Origin: Triglochin maritima
Taxonomy: Eukaryota > Streptophyta > Magnoliopsida > Alismatales > Juncaginaceae
NCBI GenBank assembly: GCA_963682175.1
Contig: OY821777.1
Location: forward strand, 7,457,501 to 7,521,500
Reading direction: 5' to 3'
Length of the DNA: 64,000 nucleotides
This document shows positions 33,136 through 43,651 of this stretch, piece by piece. Position numbers and translations under genes: made by a program. Numbering within the stretch: position 1 is the first letter of the stretch; each line of letters starts with the position of its first letter. The notes beneath the pieces were generated by a model. That model was given only the letters and a program-made list of their open reading frames with translations, ran no database searches and had not been told where the DNA came from.

Positions 33136-35320
33136 CAAAGAAGTTTTGTAAAATTTTATGATCACTATAATAAACGATTAACATTTAAAAATTTCGTTAT
33201 GCTTAATGTAACTAACATGTATAATAACAAACTAAAACTTTTATCTATGAAAATTAAAAGATGGAAAATTTAGCAATATAATGTTATATTTAACTTGTGT
33301 TCTATCTTGATTCAAAGGTTATTAGAATATAATATTAGAATTAGACAAATATGTAATTCCTAACAAAACTAATAAGAGTAAGATGAGGATTTACATGAAA
33401 AAATGATAAATCATATTCTGATATTCTCTTTTAAAAGACTAAAGACTGGCACATGCTACGCATGTGTGAAAGGAAGGGTGAAATATCCATCAAATACATA
33501 AATTGCAAGTTGAAGCCTGAAGGCTTCTAAAAGAAGCTTTTTCTTTTTTTCCAGTCTTACAAAAAATTTGTTAATATTGAAACGAAATACCATTATCTAC
33601 CTAATTAGTAATTGAGCTCATCACTATATATTGTGGATAAATTAGAGAATACATATTGATGTGTGATTATAACATTCTATAAGATAATAGTGTCCACTAC
33701 TTTACTCTTACAAATCTGACTCTACATTAAAGTGTAAATGTTAAAAAAAACCAATTCTAAGCAGTTTTCTTAAAGATTCAACAAATATCAAATATTGTAA
33801 TTGCAACAATACTAACAACAAAGGTCCGTCCTACTGTTTATATGTAAACAGCAAAAGCAACAAGAAAATGATACTCTGATCAAATACAGAATTTCTGAAG
33901 TCATTCTAATTAATTAGAAAGACTACCTAACAGTTAGGTTGTAGTAAAGATAAACCAAGCGAACAAGAAGAAGGTTGAAAGCACAACAAAAGGACAATTG
34001 TCTGAAATAAAATTTGAACATAGTCACACAAGTTATGTTGTATTCTACGTCTAGCTACTCAACATTTAGAAGAAAACTATTCCTACAGTTTCAAACATGA
34101 AAAGGCAAAAATGTTTTCTTCTGAAAATTTTAGTCTACACAAATGATACTACGAATTGTTAGACCTCATTCCGACAAACATATTAATCTTTAATGATTTC
34201 TTAAACCCGATTCCTACAGATGTACCAACATTCATACACAATTGAATCTATAATGAACTTACTCAAAATGAGAAAGAATATTATAAGATAATGCAAAAAG
34301 GAAAACAATTAAAATTTAATACAAGACAAAGGTGCACCCGATGAAAGGCTGAAAACAGAAATACTACTGGTTGTCTCGAAAACAAGCACAAATCCACCGT
34401 TAACTACTCGCTCACGAAAGATCTCACTTCTTGTAGCACCCTTAACTCTACTCAAAAATCCTCCCAATCCGATTTTTCTATCCTTTACGTCACTAAAAAA
34501 TATTATACAACTTATAACCCAATCAAACTTATTTTTCACTCATTAACCTTAACCACACTTTCAACACACTCTCTTTCCTACAAATCATTTCTTTTATAAA
34601 ATTTTTTTACCAAAGATTGATCTCCAAATGATGTAGAATGGAGAGAACGTAGGGTATTCGGTTATTTATTTTAATTTTCAAAAAATAATTCTAATTATAT
34701 AAAAATATATATTAATAAATTTTTATTAAACACATAAAAAACCGATTTTAATAATTTTTACAAGAAAACAAAAAAAACAATTCAACCAACCCAGGTCGGG
34801 ACCTGACCTCACATTTTCTGGTGTTAAGGGAGCAGGAGTTGGGTTGAATCCCGACCCAGCCTCATTTTCTTCGGCGTTAAGAACGACCTCACATTTATTC
34901 TATATCGTTTGAAGACGTGACGATGAACACCTTACGATATTTCATTGCAAAATCGAAACGGCATATTTTAGGAATTCAAGTATTATATAATTAATTCTAC
35001 AAACTAAACAAAATTAATGTTTACAAGAATTGCATTAGTTCATACTTACAAGTTACAACAGAAAATCTCTGATTTAGCAAAAACAAAAAAGCAACATTTG
35101 TACAAACACCTCCAGAAATTACATGAACCAACGAACACCAAACCACACTTTTGACCAAACTAAGCAAAAAATAAAACACCAACACCACACGATCTTCCAA
35201 TTTGGAGTCCTCGAATCCAAATCCAACCCATGTTTCAAATACGTTGACAAAGTAAAACTATCACCGTGACCCACAGGTTTTGGTCATTAGAAGCTCTCCT
35301 AAGGCAACACACCGAAACCC
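33136..35320. other. AT-rich intergenic DNA
   Basis: No gene recognised; the short frames near 34309-34539 have no supporting features. Around 34780-34900 there are GACCTCACATTTTCT and GTCGGGACC motifs suggestive of an old repeat. The part nearest 35321 is probably 3' UTR of the next gene. Confidence 0.35.
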
Positions 35321-35671
35321 CTAGATTGGCCAACCACATAAAGCAGTTGATTGAGTACTCTTGTATTCCTCCTCTTGCCTTCGACAATCGTCGAAATTCA
35401 TCCTATAACTGAAAGAGTCGTAATTCAACATTACGCGACGAGCCACTTTGGATTTTCCCCACAAATTGGCCCATAAAATCTTAATGCCAACGTATCGAGT
35501 TCGCCTTTGACCAACATAGGACCCGAAAGCCTTAACGACAACCCCTTTCACGACCACCCACGTTCTTCTTCCTAGAAAAATCGGTCTACGCCTCCTCCGG
35601 TGACCTCCGGCCAGCTTCTGGTAGCCAAAGGGCCTCATATGAAAGCCACAAGTAGCACCACTCACCTCCAT
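35321..35671 (-). CDS. Small basic plant protein, 116 aa, with YDSFSYRMNFDD motif
   Basis: A single exon from ATG 35671 to the stop at 35321. The first half is very basic (GGHRRRRRPIFLGRR, then WVVVKGVVVKAFGSYV), and the second half contains RRVMLNYDSFSYRMNFDD. From memory, small plant stress-associated proteins share a Y-D-x-x-S-Y-x-x-N-F-D signature at this position; I give no gene name. A minus-strand TATA box (CTATAAATTG at 35726-35735) lies about 55 bases upstream of the ATG, and the leader is AT-rich, which supports a real transcription unit. No signal peptide or membrane segment. Confidence 0.6.
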   Translation of the reverse strand: MEVSGATCGFHMRPFGYQKLAGGHRRRRRPIFLGRRTWVVVKGVVVKAFGSYVGQRRTRYVGIKILWANLWGKSKVARRVMLNYDSFSYRMNFDDCRRQEEEYKSTQSTALCGWPI

Positions 35672-35725
35672 TTTGCTAATTTATATTGATCACAACGTTT
35701 AAGTGAGTCACGTTTGTGACCCTCT

Positions 35726-35735
35726 CAATTTATAG
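35726..35735 (-). promoter_or_regulatory. TATA box of the small basic protein gene
   Basis: CTATAAATTG on the minus strand, a short distance upstream of the ATG at 35671. Confidence 0.5.
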
Positions 35736-36537
35736 GTGGTGGGAAGAAGATGGGAATGGTCTTTCGTTGAAAATTTTGACTAGAAAAAAGACGAAAATGA
35801 CCTCAGGTTTGAATGGCCAGTGAGGGTGTTTTGGTCATTTAAGTGGTTGGTAAGATGGTGGGTTGGACCAGGTGCACTTCGGGTGGGTTTGCTGCGCCGG
35901 ACTGGAAGGACTGATACAAAATCTCAATCATTTCTGATCAGTATTTAAATTGGAAAGCAACTGCAATAATGAGATTCTTCCTTCTAAGATACGCTTCGAA
36001 TATCATATTGTGAGATATTTGAATGTTTATCCTGAGTTATCAAGTTTTTCGAAGCTTTACAATGCGAGACGGTTTATGAAACCATTTCAATCTTCAGGTA
36101 ATTTTATGTGGAATGTTCAATCTTCAGTCGCCTGGAGGCTCAAGAAACAATAAGCCTTTTATCTTTGTATTCCAAATAGTCAACTCCTTGCGAACTTATA
36201 AGGATCTACATATCATCCTAATGACCGACTTTTTCTTCTCAACGGAAAATAACATCATTTTATGTTTTTAGATTAGTGATATAAGTTCATGGAAGAGGAA
36301 ACTTCCGCAATCAAGCAAGTTTGAGGTATTTCATTTCAGGTTTAAGGGGGCCCAAAGAGTATAACGCATGACCAAGTAACGATTAAAATTCTGAACTGCT
36401 GTTCGTCGCCGTAAAACTACTTAAATCGCCCGTAAGATTACCATTTTGCCCCTCTACACGTTCTACTAATATAACTCCTCATTTCACTCTTTTAACACAA
36501 CTTTCTCTTCATATCACACTTTTATTCACCAAATAGG

Positions 36538-37105
36538 ATGTCTCGGAGGCCAGGGAAAGAGCCAGCGGACACCCCAGACTACTCACATCTGGTAAATCAC
36601 CTTGTTTATTTCAATTAATTTAATTTTTTTTTTTTTGAGTCGGGCGACCGCGGGAGCCGCCCGACCCAACGATCGGGCGGTCGCGGGAACCGCCTCCCCC
36701 CTGGGTCACTTGCCGTACAGCATGTTTTCCTGCATCGACATGCCGTTGATTTCGGCATTCGTGGAGCGGTGGCAGCCTGACACCAACACTTTCCACTTAC
36801 CGTTCGGAGAGATGACGATCATGTTGCATGACGTCTTTCAGATTCTGCACATTCCTGTTGAGGGGCCCATGGTCAGTGCGCAGGCGCCGACATCTAAGCT
36901 GAAGTTATATGTATCTGAGTTGCTGGGTGTCAGCCTGGAGGGTCTTGGGCGGGATAGCTCATTCTGGAGTGGGGGTGGTGTTAGTATCGACGCTGTGGAC
37001 GAGTGTTGCAGACGGGGGCGACCACCACGGACTGAGGATACGCAGATGACTGCTTATTTCTTCTTACTGCTAGGCTGCGTATTGTTTCTCGACCTCGTAC
37101 CTTAG
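36538..37105 (+). pseudogene. Plant mobile domain (PMD) gene of MULE copy B, internally deleted
   Basis: Exon 1 is 36538-36591 (MSRRPGKEPADTPDYSHL, then GTAAAT donor). The later part reads from about 36706 (GHLPYSMFSCIDMPLIS, FVERWQPDTNTFHLPFGEMT, DVFQILHIPVEGPMV) to a stop at 37105. W-x-P-x-T-x-T-F-H-L-P-x-G-E-M-T is the signature of plant mobile domains found in MAIN-like proteins and in transposons. The exon between and the C-terminal half are missing, since the reading ends in LFLDLVP where copy C continues differently. A plant-specific domain of unclear biochemical role; the protein is probably not functional in this copy. Confidence 0.8.
36645..36705. repeat. GC-rich hairpin unit in the left intron position of MULE copy B
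   Basis: GGGCGACCGCGGGAGCCGCC recurs as GGGCGGTCGCGGGAACCGCC about 34 bp later, with CGCCCGAC inverted between. It sits just after the poly-T following the exon 1 donor. Confidence 0.65.
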
Positions 37106-39080
37106 TATTTTCTTCGGGTTCCCCATAGTTCGACTGATCGGGGTGTAACTGTTCGTATAAAATACGATAGGCACTACGAATTACTGCAGGATCGCTCTGC
37201 GAGATCTCATCCACTAGCTTCCGAAAATGCTCGGTGTCTTGTGCTGACTGATCAACAAACTCTGACATCTGGACTCCTTCTCCGATAACAAGTGTTTTCC
37301 AGAATGGATGAATCTGCTCTAAATAAATTCCATCACCTGACGCGAAACACTCGTACATGGTACAGGCACAAGGAATCCCATGTGTTGTCAGGAAAGCACA
37401 CCCACAACGATATTCAATTTCATCACTTAAGTCCTGCATTCTCTTCAACTCCTGAGTCATTAACGACAAGCAGTGATGCGAAACTCGGCCATTTATATGC
37501 TGAAACAGAGGACCTATGTACTGTGCCAAATTTCGACGTCTCGAATCTTCAAGAAAGTTCCGAATATTCGTCAGCTGCATTTCAATAGACGAGTTCACGC
37601 GGTCGAAAAGAGTGTCGAGAGCGGCAGTCGATGTAGTGATCCACTCTTTCAGAGACGAATGTGCACTTTCCACCCTGCAGTTCGTAGTGTTGCCGAAATG
37701 AAGAACTTGATTCGTCCAATTCAACACGAATTTTTCCTTATGCACCAACCACGTGTCTTCCACATACTTCGTCAGCACTGGCCAGGAACTGTAAGAATCC
37801 TTCAGATTACGGACTGCTCTATCATAATCCGTCTGTGAATCAGATAGCATGACTCTCCTCCATCTTAAACGTCTAAAACTCTCTGCAAGCTGCTTCTCCT
37901 TGCCGAATACGTGGTATGCGTAGTTGTACACGTCTTTGTTGATATGCCAGGTGCATAGTAAATGAGCTGACTCAGGAAAAACCTCTGCCACTGGTCGCAT
38001 CAGACCCATCTCCCGGTCCGTAATTATTGCTGTCGGGCTAACAATATCCAATAACAGATCTCGCAACCTCTCCAACACCCACCGGTAACTAGACTCGGTC
38101 TCATCCTGCAAAATCGCATATCCGACGAGGAAATTCATATTTGTTGGAGTAACCCCAACCATCTCAAACAAAGACATCTTGTACTTGTTCGTCTTATACG
38201 TCGAATCCATACAGATCACGAATGGGTATGTACGCAACAACTGAACTGAAGTCGGATGTGCCAAAAATGCGTGAGTCAAGACATTAGTTTCTTCATCTGC
38301 CACAATCCAATGCAAATACTTATGCTGCACTGCCTCTCTGAGAAACTGCTGCGCGGGATTCCTGTCTTCAGATTTCGTCCTCCTCATGTACTCTCTGAAG
38401 TTGTAAATGTGTCTTTGATTAGGATTATCGTCCGGAAATTTCTTCTTTACCGCCAACAAAATGTTACGGGGCCTTGCTTGTGCCTCTGTCATATCCCGAA
38501 CAATTTGCTTTGCCCCAGCACTAAGTCCGCTGACCTGTCGGTGACCCTCTGAATAAACTGCCAATGGGTGGTTGTGCTGCCCAAACATGCTACTAGAAAC
38601 AATAACCCATCCATCACGATCTCGTCGCTCCACCACTTTTACCAAAAACCGACAACCGCAACCTTTTCTTTTCGTATTCTTTCGCAGTGCAATACTCGTA
38701 TCACGAGAACTCATCTCACGTCTGCGATCGCATCTGAGGTAACAATCCATCCGGTTAACCAAAAAAAATCCGGCTCCTATCGCAATTTGTTTCGCCCATT
38801 TACAACATTCCTCGATTGTTGTAAATATTTCTTTACTGTCAAAAAGCTCACTGTAATCTACTCCATCACCACCGAAATCTTGCAACGGAACCTGAAAATT
38901 TTGAATTTAAAAAAAAATTAAAAAAAAAAAAACGGGCGGCTGGCTAGGCCGCCTCCACCATGGTGGAGGCGTGCATCTAAGCCGCCTCCACCTATGTGGA
39001 GGCGGCCTAGCCAGACGTCCGAGTCGGAAAAAAAATTCCGCCCCCGTTACCTCGCCGGATTCTGGTGCTTCGCCGGACAT
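36981..39080 (-). CDS. MuDR/FAR1-like transposase of MULE copy B, apparently intact
   Basis: Two exons: 39080-39051 (MSGEAPESGE) and 38891-36981, joined in phase 0 across a 159-bp GT..AG intron, giving 646 residues with no stops or frameshifts. A WRKY-GCM1-type zinc-binding region (RKGCGCRFLVKV ... GQHNHPL) is near residues 85-120. The DDE triad falls at Asp about 239 (FVICMDSTYKTNKYKMSLF), Asp about 302 (AIITDREMGLM, followed by the LLCTWHINKDV block) and Glu about 418 (CRVESAHSSLKEWI). A SWIM-like finger (CGCAFLTTHGIPCAC) at about 506-520 has Cys in place of the usual final His. The last 40 residues or so (37105 and below) read antisense through the mobile-domain gene, so the native C-terminus may have been replaced. 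This enzyme would mobilise copies A, C and D in trans if expressed. Confidence 0.9.
38932..39022. repeat. GC-rich hairpin array in transposase intron 1
   Basis: GGCTGGCTAGGCCGCCTCC, CATGGTGGAGGC, GCCGCCTCCACC, GTGGAGGCGGCCTAGCCAG: alternating inverted 10-20-bp units around CCATGG-like centres. Related but different arrays occupy the matching place in copy D. Confidence 0.85.
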
Positions 39081-39528
39081 TTTCGTGGTGTTTGTACTGG
39101 GAATGTGAGTAAAACTGAGTCAAACACCTTATTTAAAGACACGGGACGAAATCGGTATTAATTGATTTGTTAGGGGCAAAAAAGTCATTTTTGGGGCGAT
39201 TTAAGTAGTTTTCCGGCAACGAATAGTAGTTCCCTTAAAATTACTTGACTTTAGAATTTATGACTCTCTGCAAATAACATAGATTGATTGATGAGAATAT
39301 TTCCCTTGAGACACCTCATTATAAAGAAAATAACACTAAGTATATGTTGATTAAATGATTTATGGTTGAATCTTAAAAATACAATATAGTTTCACAGAAT
39401 AAAATTCAAAATAGTATTATCAATTGTAATGACTTGTAGATTACCTGAAGGTTTAGCTTCAACACATTAAATTCAAGGACTCGTCCTAAATTTGATCCAA
39501 CGGGAAAGCATGTTAACATATCTTAAAT

Positions 39529-41625
39529 AAATTGAACTGTTATTCATCACCGGAAAACTATTTAAATTGTCTGTATAGATTACTATTTTGTCATTCTACC
39601 TTATCTATTTATATAACTATTCATTTCACTCTCCTAACATCATTCTCTCTTCATATTACTCTTACATTCACCAGAAAAAAATGTCTCGGAGTCTGAAAAA
39701 AAAATCAGCGGACGCCCCAGATAACTCAAATCTGGTAAATTGTCTCGTTTAGTTTTGATTTTTTTTTTGGGTCGAGCGTCCACGGGCGACACCCGACCGA
39801 AAATGGAGGTGCGTCTCTGGTAGACGCACCATTTTTTTTAATTATTGAAATTGATTATAATTTGTGATAGTTGCAAAATAAATTGAATATTATGTTAATA
39901 ATTAATCAAATTAGTTTAGTAAATCATTTATTGATTATAATTTGTGATAATTACTAAATAAATTGACTATTAAGTTAATAATTAGTTTTGTTATTTTAGT
40001 AAAGAATTATTCATTATAATTTGTGATAATTGCTAAATAAATTGATTATTAATAATTAGTTTAATTATTTTAGTAAATCCATTAACAAAATTTTATTTTC
40101 AAAAATTGTATTAATAGTCATCCGGTTACCGTGGAGGAAAGGGAAATCAATTCCCTTACGCGCGGTACGTAGTATAACAGATAAGTCAGGTCATCGTCAT
40201 CCACGTAGATGTGGTATTCCTGTTTCAGTTAAGAGAAAGATCTTTTACGTCGTCGTCAGACACCTAATGATTTTTTCGACGACGAGAATGATTCAAATGA
40301 GTTGAGGAGTCACCACGAGAGTGACGGTGAAGATCGGTATGACTTGGGGCCACAGGACGAGGCGATACGTCAGTACAGTCGAGGACGGGGGCAAGATTGT
40401 TGTCCTTCGGCTGAGTGAGTCATTAGGAAGGGTCGAGGTGGTCGGTTTGTGACCGGTTATTCGAGTTCATGCACTGCAGACACCTGAGCTCAGAATAAAA
40501 AGAGTGGTGATGACGAGTCTTGGATCGTCACAGATATGATGTCCGGTGGTCATCTAGATGGATCGTCATTCCCAATTTCTGAGGCCAATTCGCCAGACGC
40601 ATATGAGATGACGAGGATCAGAAGGTTTTGAAGTGTCATAATCGGCACAGAGCCTGCACGACATTGCAGTGACGTTCAGTGATGACTGATTATATGACGA
40701 CGGTGACAGTGGATTTGGTCACTTACCGTACAACATGTTTTCCGGCATTAACATGACGTTGATTTCGGTTTTCGTGGAGCGGTGACAGCCTGACACCAAC
40801 ACTTTCCATTTGCCGTTCGGAGAGATTACGATAATGTTGCATGACGTTTTTCAGATTCTGTACAATCCTGTTGAGAGTCCTATGGTCAGTGCGCAAACGC
40901 CGACATTTGACCTGAAGTTATTTGTTTTTGAGTTGCTGGGTGTAAACGTGAAGGGTTTTGGGCGAGATAACTCATTTTGGAGTGACGATGATGTTAGTAT
41001 CGATGTTGTGGACGAGTGTTGCAGACGAGGGCGACCACTACACACTGAGGATACGCAGATAACTACTTACCTCTTATTACTGTTAGACTACATCTTGTTT
41101 GTCGACAATAACGGTTCCAGAGTCAGACCACGCGACCTATTGGAGACGAGGGAGACAAATACCATTAGTCAGTACTCATAGAGGTCGACGACGTTGACAT
41201 ATCTATATCGCCAGCTGTGTATATCGAATCGTGTTGATTGTTCTAAGTTTACGAGTTGTCTTACACTGTTGTATTGTCCTGTTTTCCGCCCGCTTCAGGA
41301 GCAGAAGATTATTGAGCGTGATCATTCTCGTTCACGTATGTGGACTGTTCGGGACGAATATAAGAACGAAGGTTGACTTCTTTTTATTCATATAGATCAA
41401 ATAACTGCAGATATATAATGTATATATCATTTATGTTTATTTAAATTTAATTTTATTAATACTAACGTATAAACGTTTAGGTGGAGTGGTGGTGTACACG
41501 GGTCGGGTACATTATTTTTATTATTTTTTATGAGACAATGTGTATTAAATTAAATATAAAGGATAAAATGATAATTGGTGCATAAAATTTAGGTGATTTA
41601 CTGACAACAATAAATAATAATTCCC
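39529..41625. mobile_element. MULE copy C, about 2.1 kb, degenerate
   Basis: Left end (GAACTGTTATTCATCACCGG) and right end (ACAATAAATAATAATTCCC) align with those of copies A, B and D. Flanking nonamers ATCTTAAAT and ATTTCAAAA agree at only 6 of 9, as expected for an old insertion. The left first exon (ATG at 39681) and the mobile-domain region remain. No transposase is left. Confidence 0.78.
40144..41376 (+). pseudogene. Plant mobile domain gene of MULE copy C, many stops
   Basis: From the acceptor near 40120 the reading gives SSGYRGGKGNQFPYAR, then after a frame change RRRQTPNDFFDDENDSNEL and HHESDGEDRYDLGPQDEAIR. Then come multiple stops, followed by the mobile domain (PDTNTFHLPFGEITIMLHDV, from about 40790) and a continuation into RVRPRDLLETRE and RMWTVRDEYKNEG. 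It keeps the middle exon and downstream part that copy B has lost, so it shows the older gene layout. Non-functional. Confidence 0.78.
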
Positions 41626-41634
41626 ATTTCAAAA

Positions 41635-41773
41635 AAATGTGAACAGCGTTAAAGTAACTGGAAGCCCATGATAGAGAACCAGCGTCGCAAGGTCTGTTCA
41701 CCATTTCTATCTGCCATGTTAACGAGAAACCGAGACACTAACAATAGTCATAGCATCAGATACCAATGGCACC
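41635..41773 (-). ncRNA. Box H/ACA snoRNA
   Basis: Read on the minus strand. A first hairpin is closed by TGCCAT/ATGGCA (41771-41766 pairing near 41714), followed by an H box ATAGAA. A second hairpin is closed by the perfect stem GTGAACAG/CTGTTCAC, and then ACA (41640-41638) plus three bases. The layout hairpin-hinge-hairpin-ACA and the 139-nt length are those of pseudouridylation guide RNAs. The target was not worked out. It lies directly downstream of the box C/D RNAs on the same strand. Confidence 0.72.
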
Positions 41774-41819
41774 TTTTCATTACAAATTCTAATCAAACAA
41801 ACGACATCTTTATGAGACG

Positions 41820-41904
41820 TGCAATCTCAGCCGAAAGATGGTGATAAGTTTATAGGATAATCATCATCTTCAGTAATTTGGGTACTTATTCATCATTGAT
41901 TGCA
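41820..41904 (-). ncRNA. U51: Box C/D snoRNA, U51-like (25S rRNA guide)
   Basis: Minus strand, 85 nt. A 7-bp terminal stem TGCAATC/GATTGCA encloses box C ATGATGA (41896-41890), D' CTGA (41873-41870), C' ATGATGA (41867-41861) and D CTGA (41830-41827). The bases just 5' of box D are complementary to CCGAAAGATGGTGA, a conserved segment of large-subunit rRNA. By the fifth-base rule the methylated residue is an A in GAAAG, the site guided by U51-type snoRNAs (human 28S A1511, from memory). All boxes, the stem and the guide agree, so the class is secure; the name is inferred. Confidence 0.88.
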
Positions 41905-41968
41905 CGCACATAATCAACCATATTTCAATTAGCATTCTCAAACAAAATCAGAACCGATAAACCAGGAC

Positions 41969-42049
41969 AGAGATCAGATGGTAGTGCATGTGAATATTTC
42001 ATCATCAAGGATGCAGAAAATTCTATGGTTGAAGACATCATCATATCTC
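41969..42049 (-). ncRNA. U33: Box C/D snoRNA, U33-like (18S rRNA guide)
   Basis: Minus strand, about 81 nt. A GAGA/TCTC terminal stem encloses box C ATGATGA (42044-42038), a C'-like TGATGA near 42005, a degenerate D' (CTGC) near 42014, and D CTGA (41977-41974). The guide before box D, CATGCACTACCAT, pairs with GTGGTGGTGCATG of 18S rRNA through 13 pairs including two G-U. The fifth base points to a U, matching the site guided by U33-type RNAs (human 18S U1326, from memory). Confidence 0.82.
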
Positions 42050-42091
42050 CACTTAAAATTTCGACCAAAACAATAAATCAAAATAGACGCA

Positions 42092-42167
42092 TGGAATCAG
42101 ATAAAATGGTCAATCAGCACAAGCCTAGGCTTAAGACTGGGGCGACATAAGAAATCATCACATTCCA
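42092..42167 (-). ncRNA. Box C/D snoRNA, target not assigned
   Basis: Minus strand, 76 nt. A 5-bp terminal stem TGGAA/TTCCA encloses a perfect box C GTGATGA (42161-42155), a possible D' CTGA (42117-42114) and D CTGA (42100-42097). The stretch CGCCCCAGTC inside it is complementary to GACTGGGGCG of large-subunit rRNA, but it is not placed directly before a canonical D' box, so this target is only a possibility. Confidence 0.68.
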
Positions 42168-42419
42168 CACCAAATCAGAAAATAAAATAAAATAAATGTA
42201 GAACTCAAATGGAACACATCTAGACACAAAACGAAACAAGACGTGTAACGATGAGCACACTCGTTATCCCAGGCTTGTAACTGCGCCCCGCCATCGGTGC
42301 AACCACCGGCAGACCACATGACTAAACCTGGATTTTCGAAAACCAAATCAACGGTCCAGATCTAACAAACCAAAACAAAACCAACGGTCCAGATTCGAAC
42401 AAAGAGGTACGTCACCCAG

Positions 42420-42860
42420 GACAGAGGCGATGGCGGAAATTAAGCGAGCATCGCCGGATAGGGTTTGGGATCCTGAGAAATCGGGATTTCGGGTTGGTGT
42501 TGCTGGATTTGGGAGGTGTGGGGGAAGGAACCCTAGAGATCGTCCTACACACTACATGTCCAGCAGCGAAGAAATGGAGAGATGGATTTGAATGTTTCGA
42601 TCAAGACAAGAGCGGGGTCTGGGAGAGGCTTAGATCCGCTCAGTCAGAAGATCGGAGGTCGATTTGGCTGGTCTCAGGAAGCGATCGGTAATGGGGGAAT
42701 ACCGGCGCCGCTTTTCCAGCTTGAGATGATGGAGATGGATGGATGAGGTTTTGGAAGGGGATGGGAAATTAGGGTTTTGGTTTTGGACGGCGTTGGGATT
42801 TCGATGGTGAGAACCTGAGAGGGGTTATGTATTTATCGACGTGGTTTAGGGTTTTGAGAA
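42420..42860 (-). promoter_or_regulatory. Leader/promoter region of the snoRNA cluster
   Basis: GC-rich block with telo-box-like ACCCTA motifs on the minus strand (near 42460, 42768 and 42850) and no sustained reading frame. Telo-boxes are typical of plant snoRNA-cluster and ribosomal-protein promoters. The plus-strand frame at 42494-42691 has no supporting features. Probable 5' part of a non-coding polycistronic transcript. Confidence 0.5.
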
Positions 42861-43651
42861 AATTGTAGTTTAGTCCACACATCACACAGGTGAAGGCAGC
42901 CTCGAAGGATATTGAGTTTAGTACCTCAGTACCGTTCTTTGTGGGAGCTCAAAGTTTTTTTAGTTCAAATCTAATTACCGTTTACCATAAATAAAAAAAC
43001 CCAAGTCGTTTAAACATGCTTGAGCTTGACATTAACCTGAATTTCACAATCAAATGCGTTCTGTTTGCACCAGAATCATCCGAATCACCCGGCAAGCTTA
43101 CTCAAGCAACGCACTTTTACTGTTGGTTCCAATAATTACTTGGAATTTATTGCTGGTTTCTATTATGTTTCAAAAAAGTTCTGAGCTCCTCTTTGAGAAT
43201 TGTTAAGAAACTGGTGATCCTTACTACCCGCTCTCGTTCAAATTGTCCTTTCTCTAGAACTAGTACACAAAAGGAAAAAATAACTACATCCTAAAACCAA
43301 CTTGCATAAACATATTCATTCCAAAAGAACCATTAGAGATTGATAACTAAAAGAACCCTGGCAAATTGACAAATCGAATCAACATTTTCCATTCAGCCCC
43401 CAAACTCCTCAAAACGTCAATACAAGGGGCAATGCAGACACTTCAGCAATCAAATAATATTACTGTACAAGAAAAACATTCCTAGCCACCGTCTTGATTG
43501 ATCTTATAAAAGAATTGCCACAACTTGCCGAGATATTCAAATTATAAAAACATGCTGCGCATTAGGACTAAAGATCACTGCAAATCAGTTTATCGGCACT
43601 TCCTCACAGGTAATAAGCCCTTCTGTTCATTTCGCACAATCAAGTGATGTC
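42861..43651. other. Intergenic DNA, 3' flank of the coiled-coil gene
   Basis: AT-rich with no gene recognised. The part nearest 43652 is expected to be its 3' UTR. Confidence 0.4.

Larger units (their letters stand above)
36391..39234. mobile_element. MULE copy B, about 2.84 kb, potentially autonomous
   Basis: Flanked by TTAAAATT (36383-36390 and 39235-39242; the ninth base differs). Terminal inverted repeats of about 40 bp share AAAACTACTTAAATCGCCC. The element carries two convergent genes starting near opposite ends: a plus-strand plant-mobile-domain gene and a minus-strand two-exon transposase gene. GC-rich hairpin arrays lie just inside each first exon. Compared with copy C, about 850 bp of the left gene are missing, and the mobile-domain gene stops where the transposase tail begins. 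Confidence 0.92.

Noticed and set aside
37292..38921. Several plus-strand frames of 60-120 codons
   Set aside because: They are antisense to the intact MULE transposase frame and have no features of their own.
39529..41625. Clear target duplication for MULE copy C
   Set aside because: Flanking nonamers agree at only 6 of 9, so I describe it as degraded, not established.
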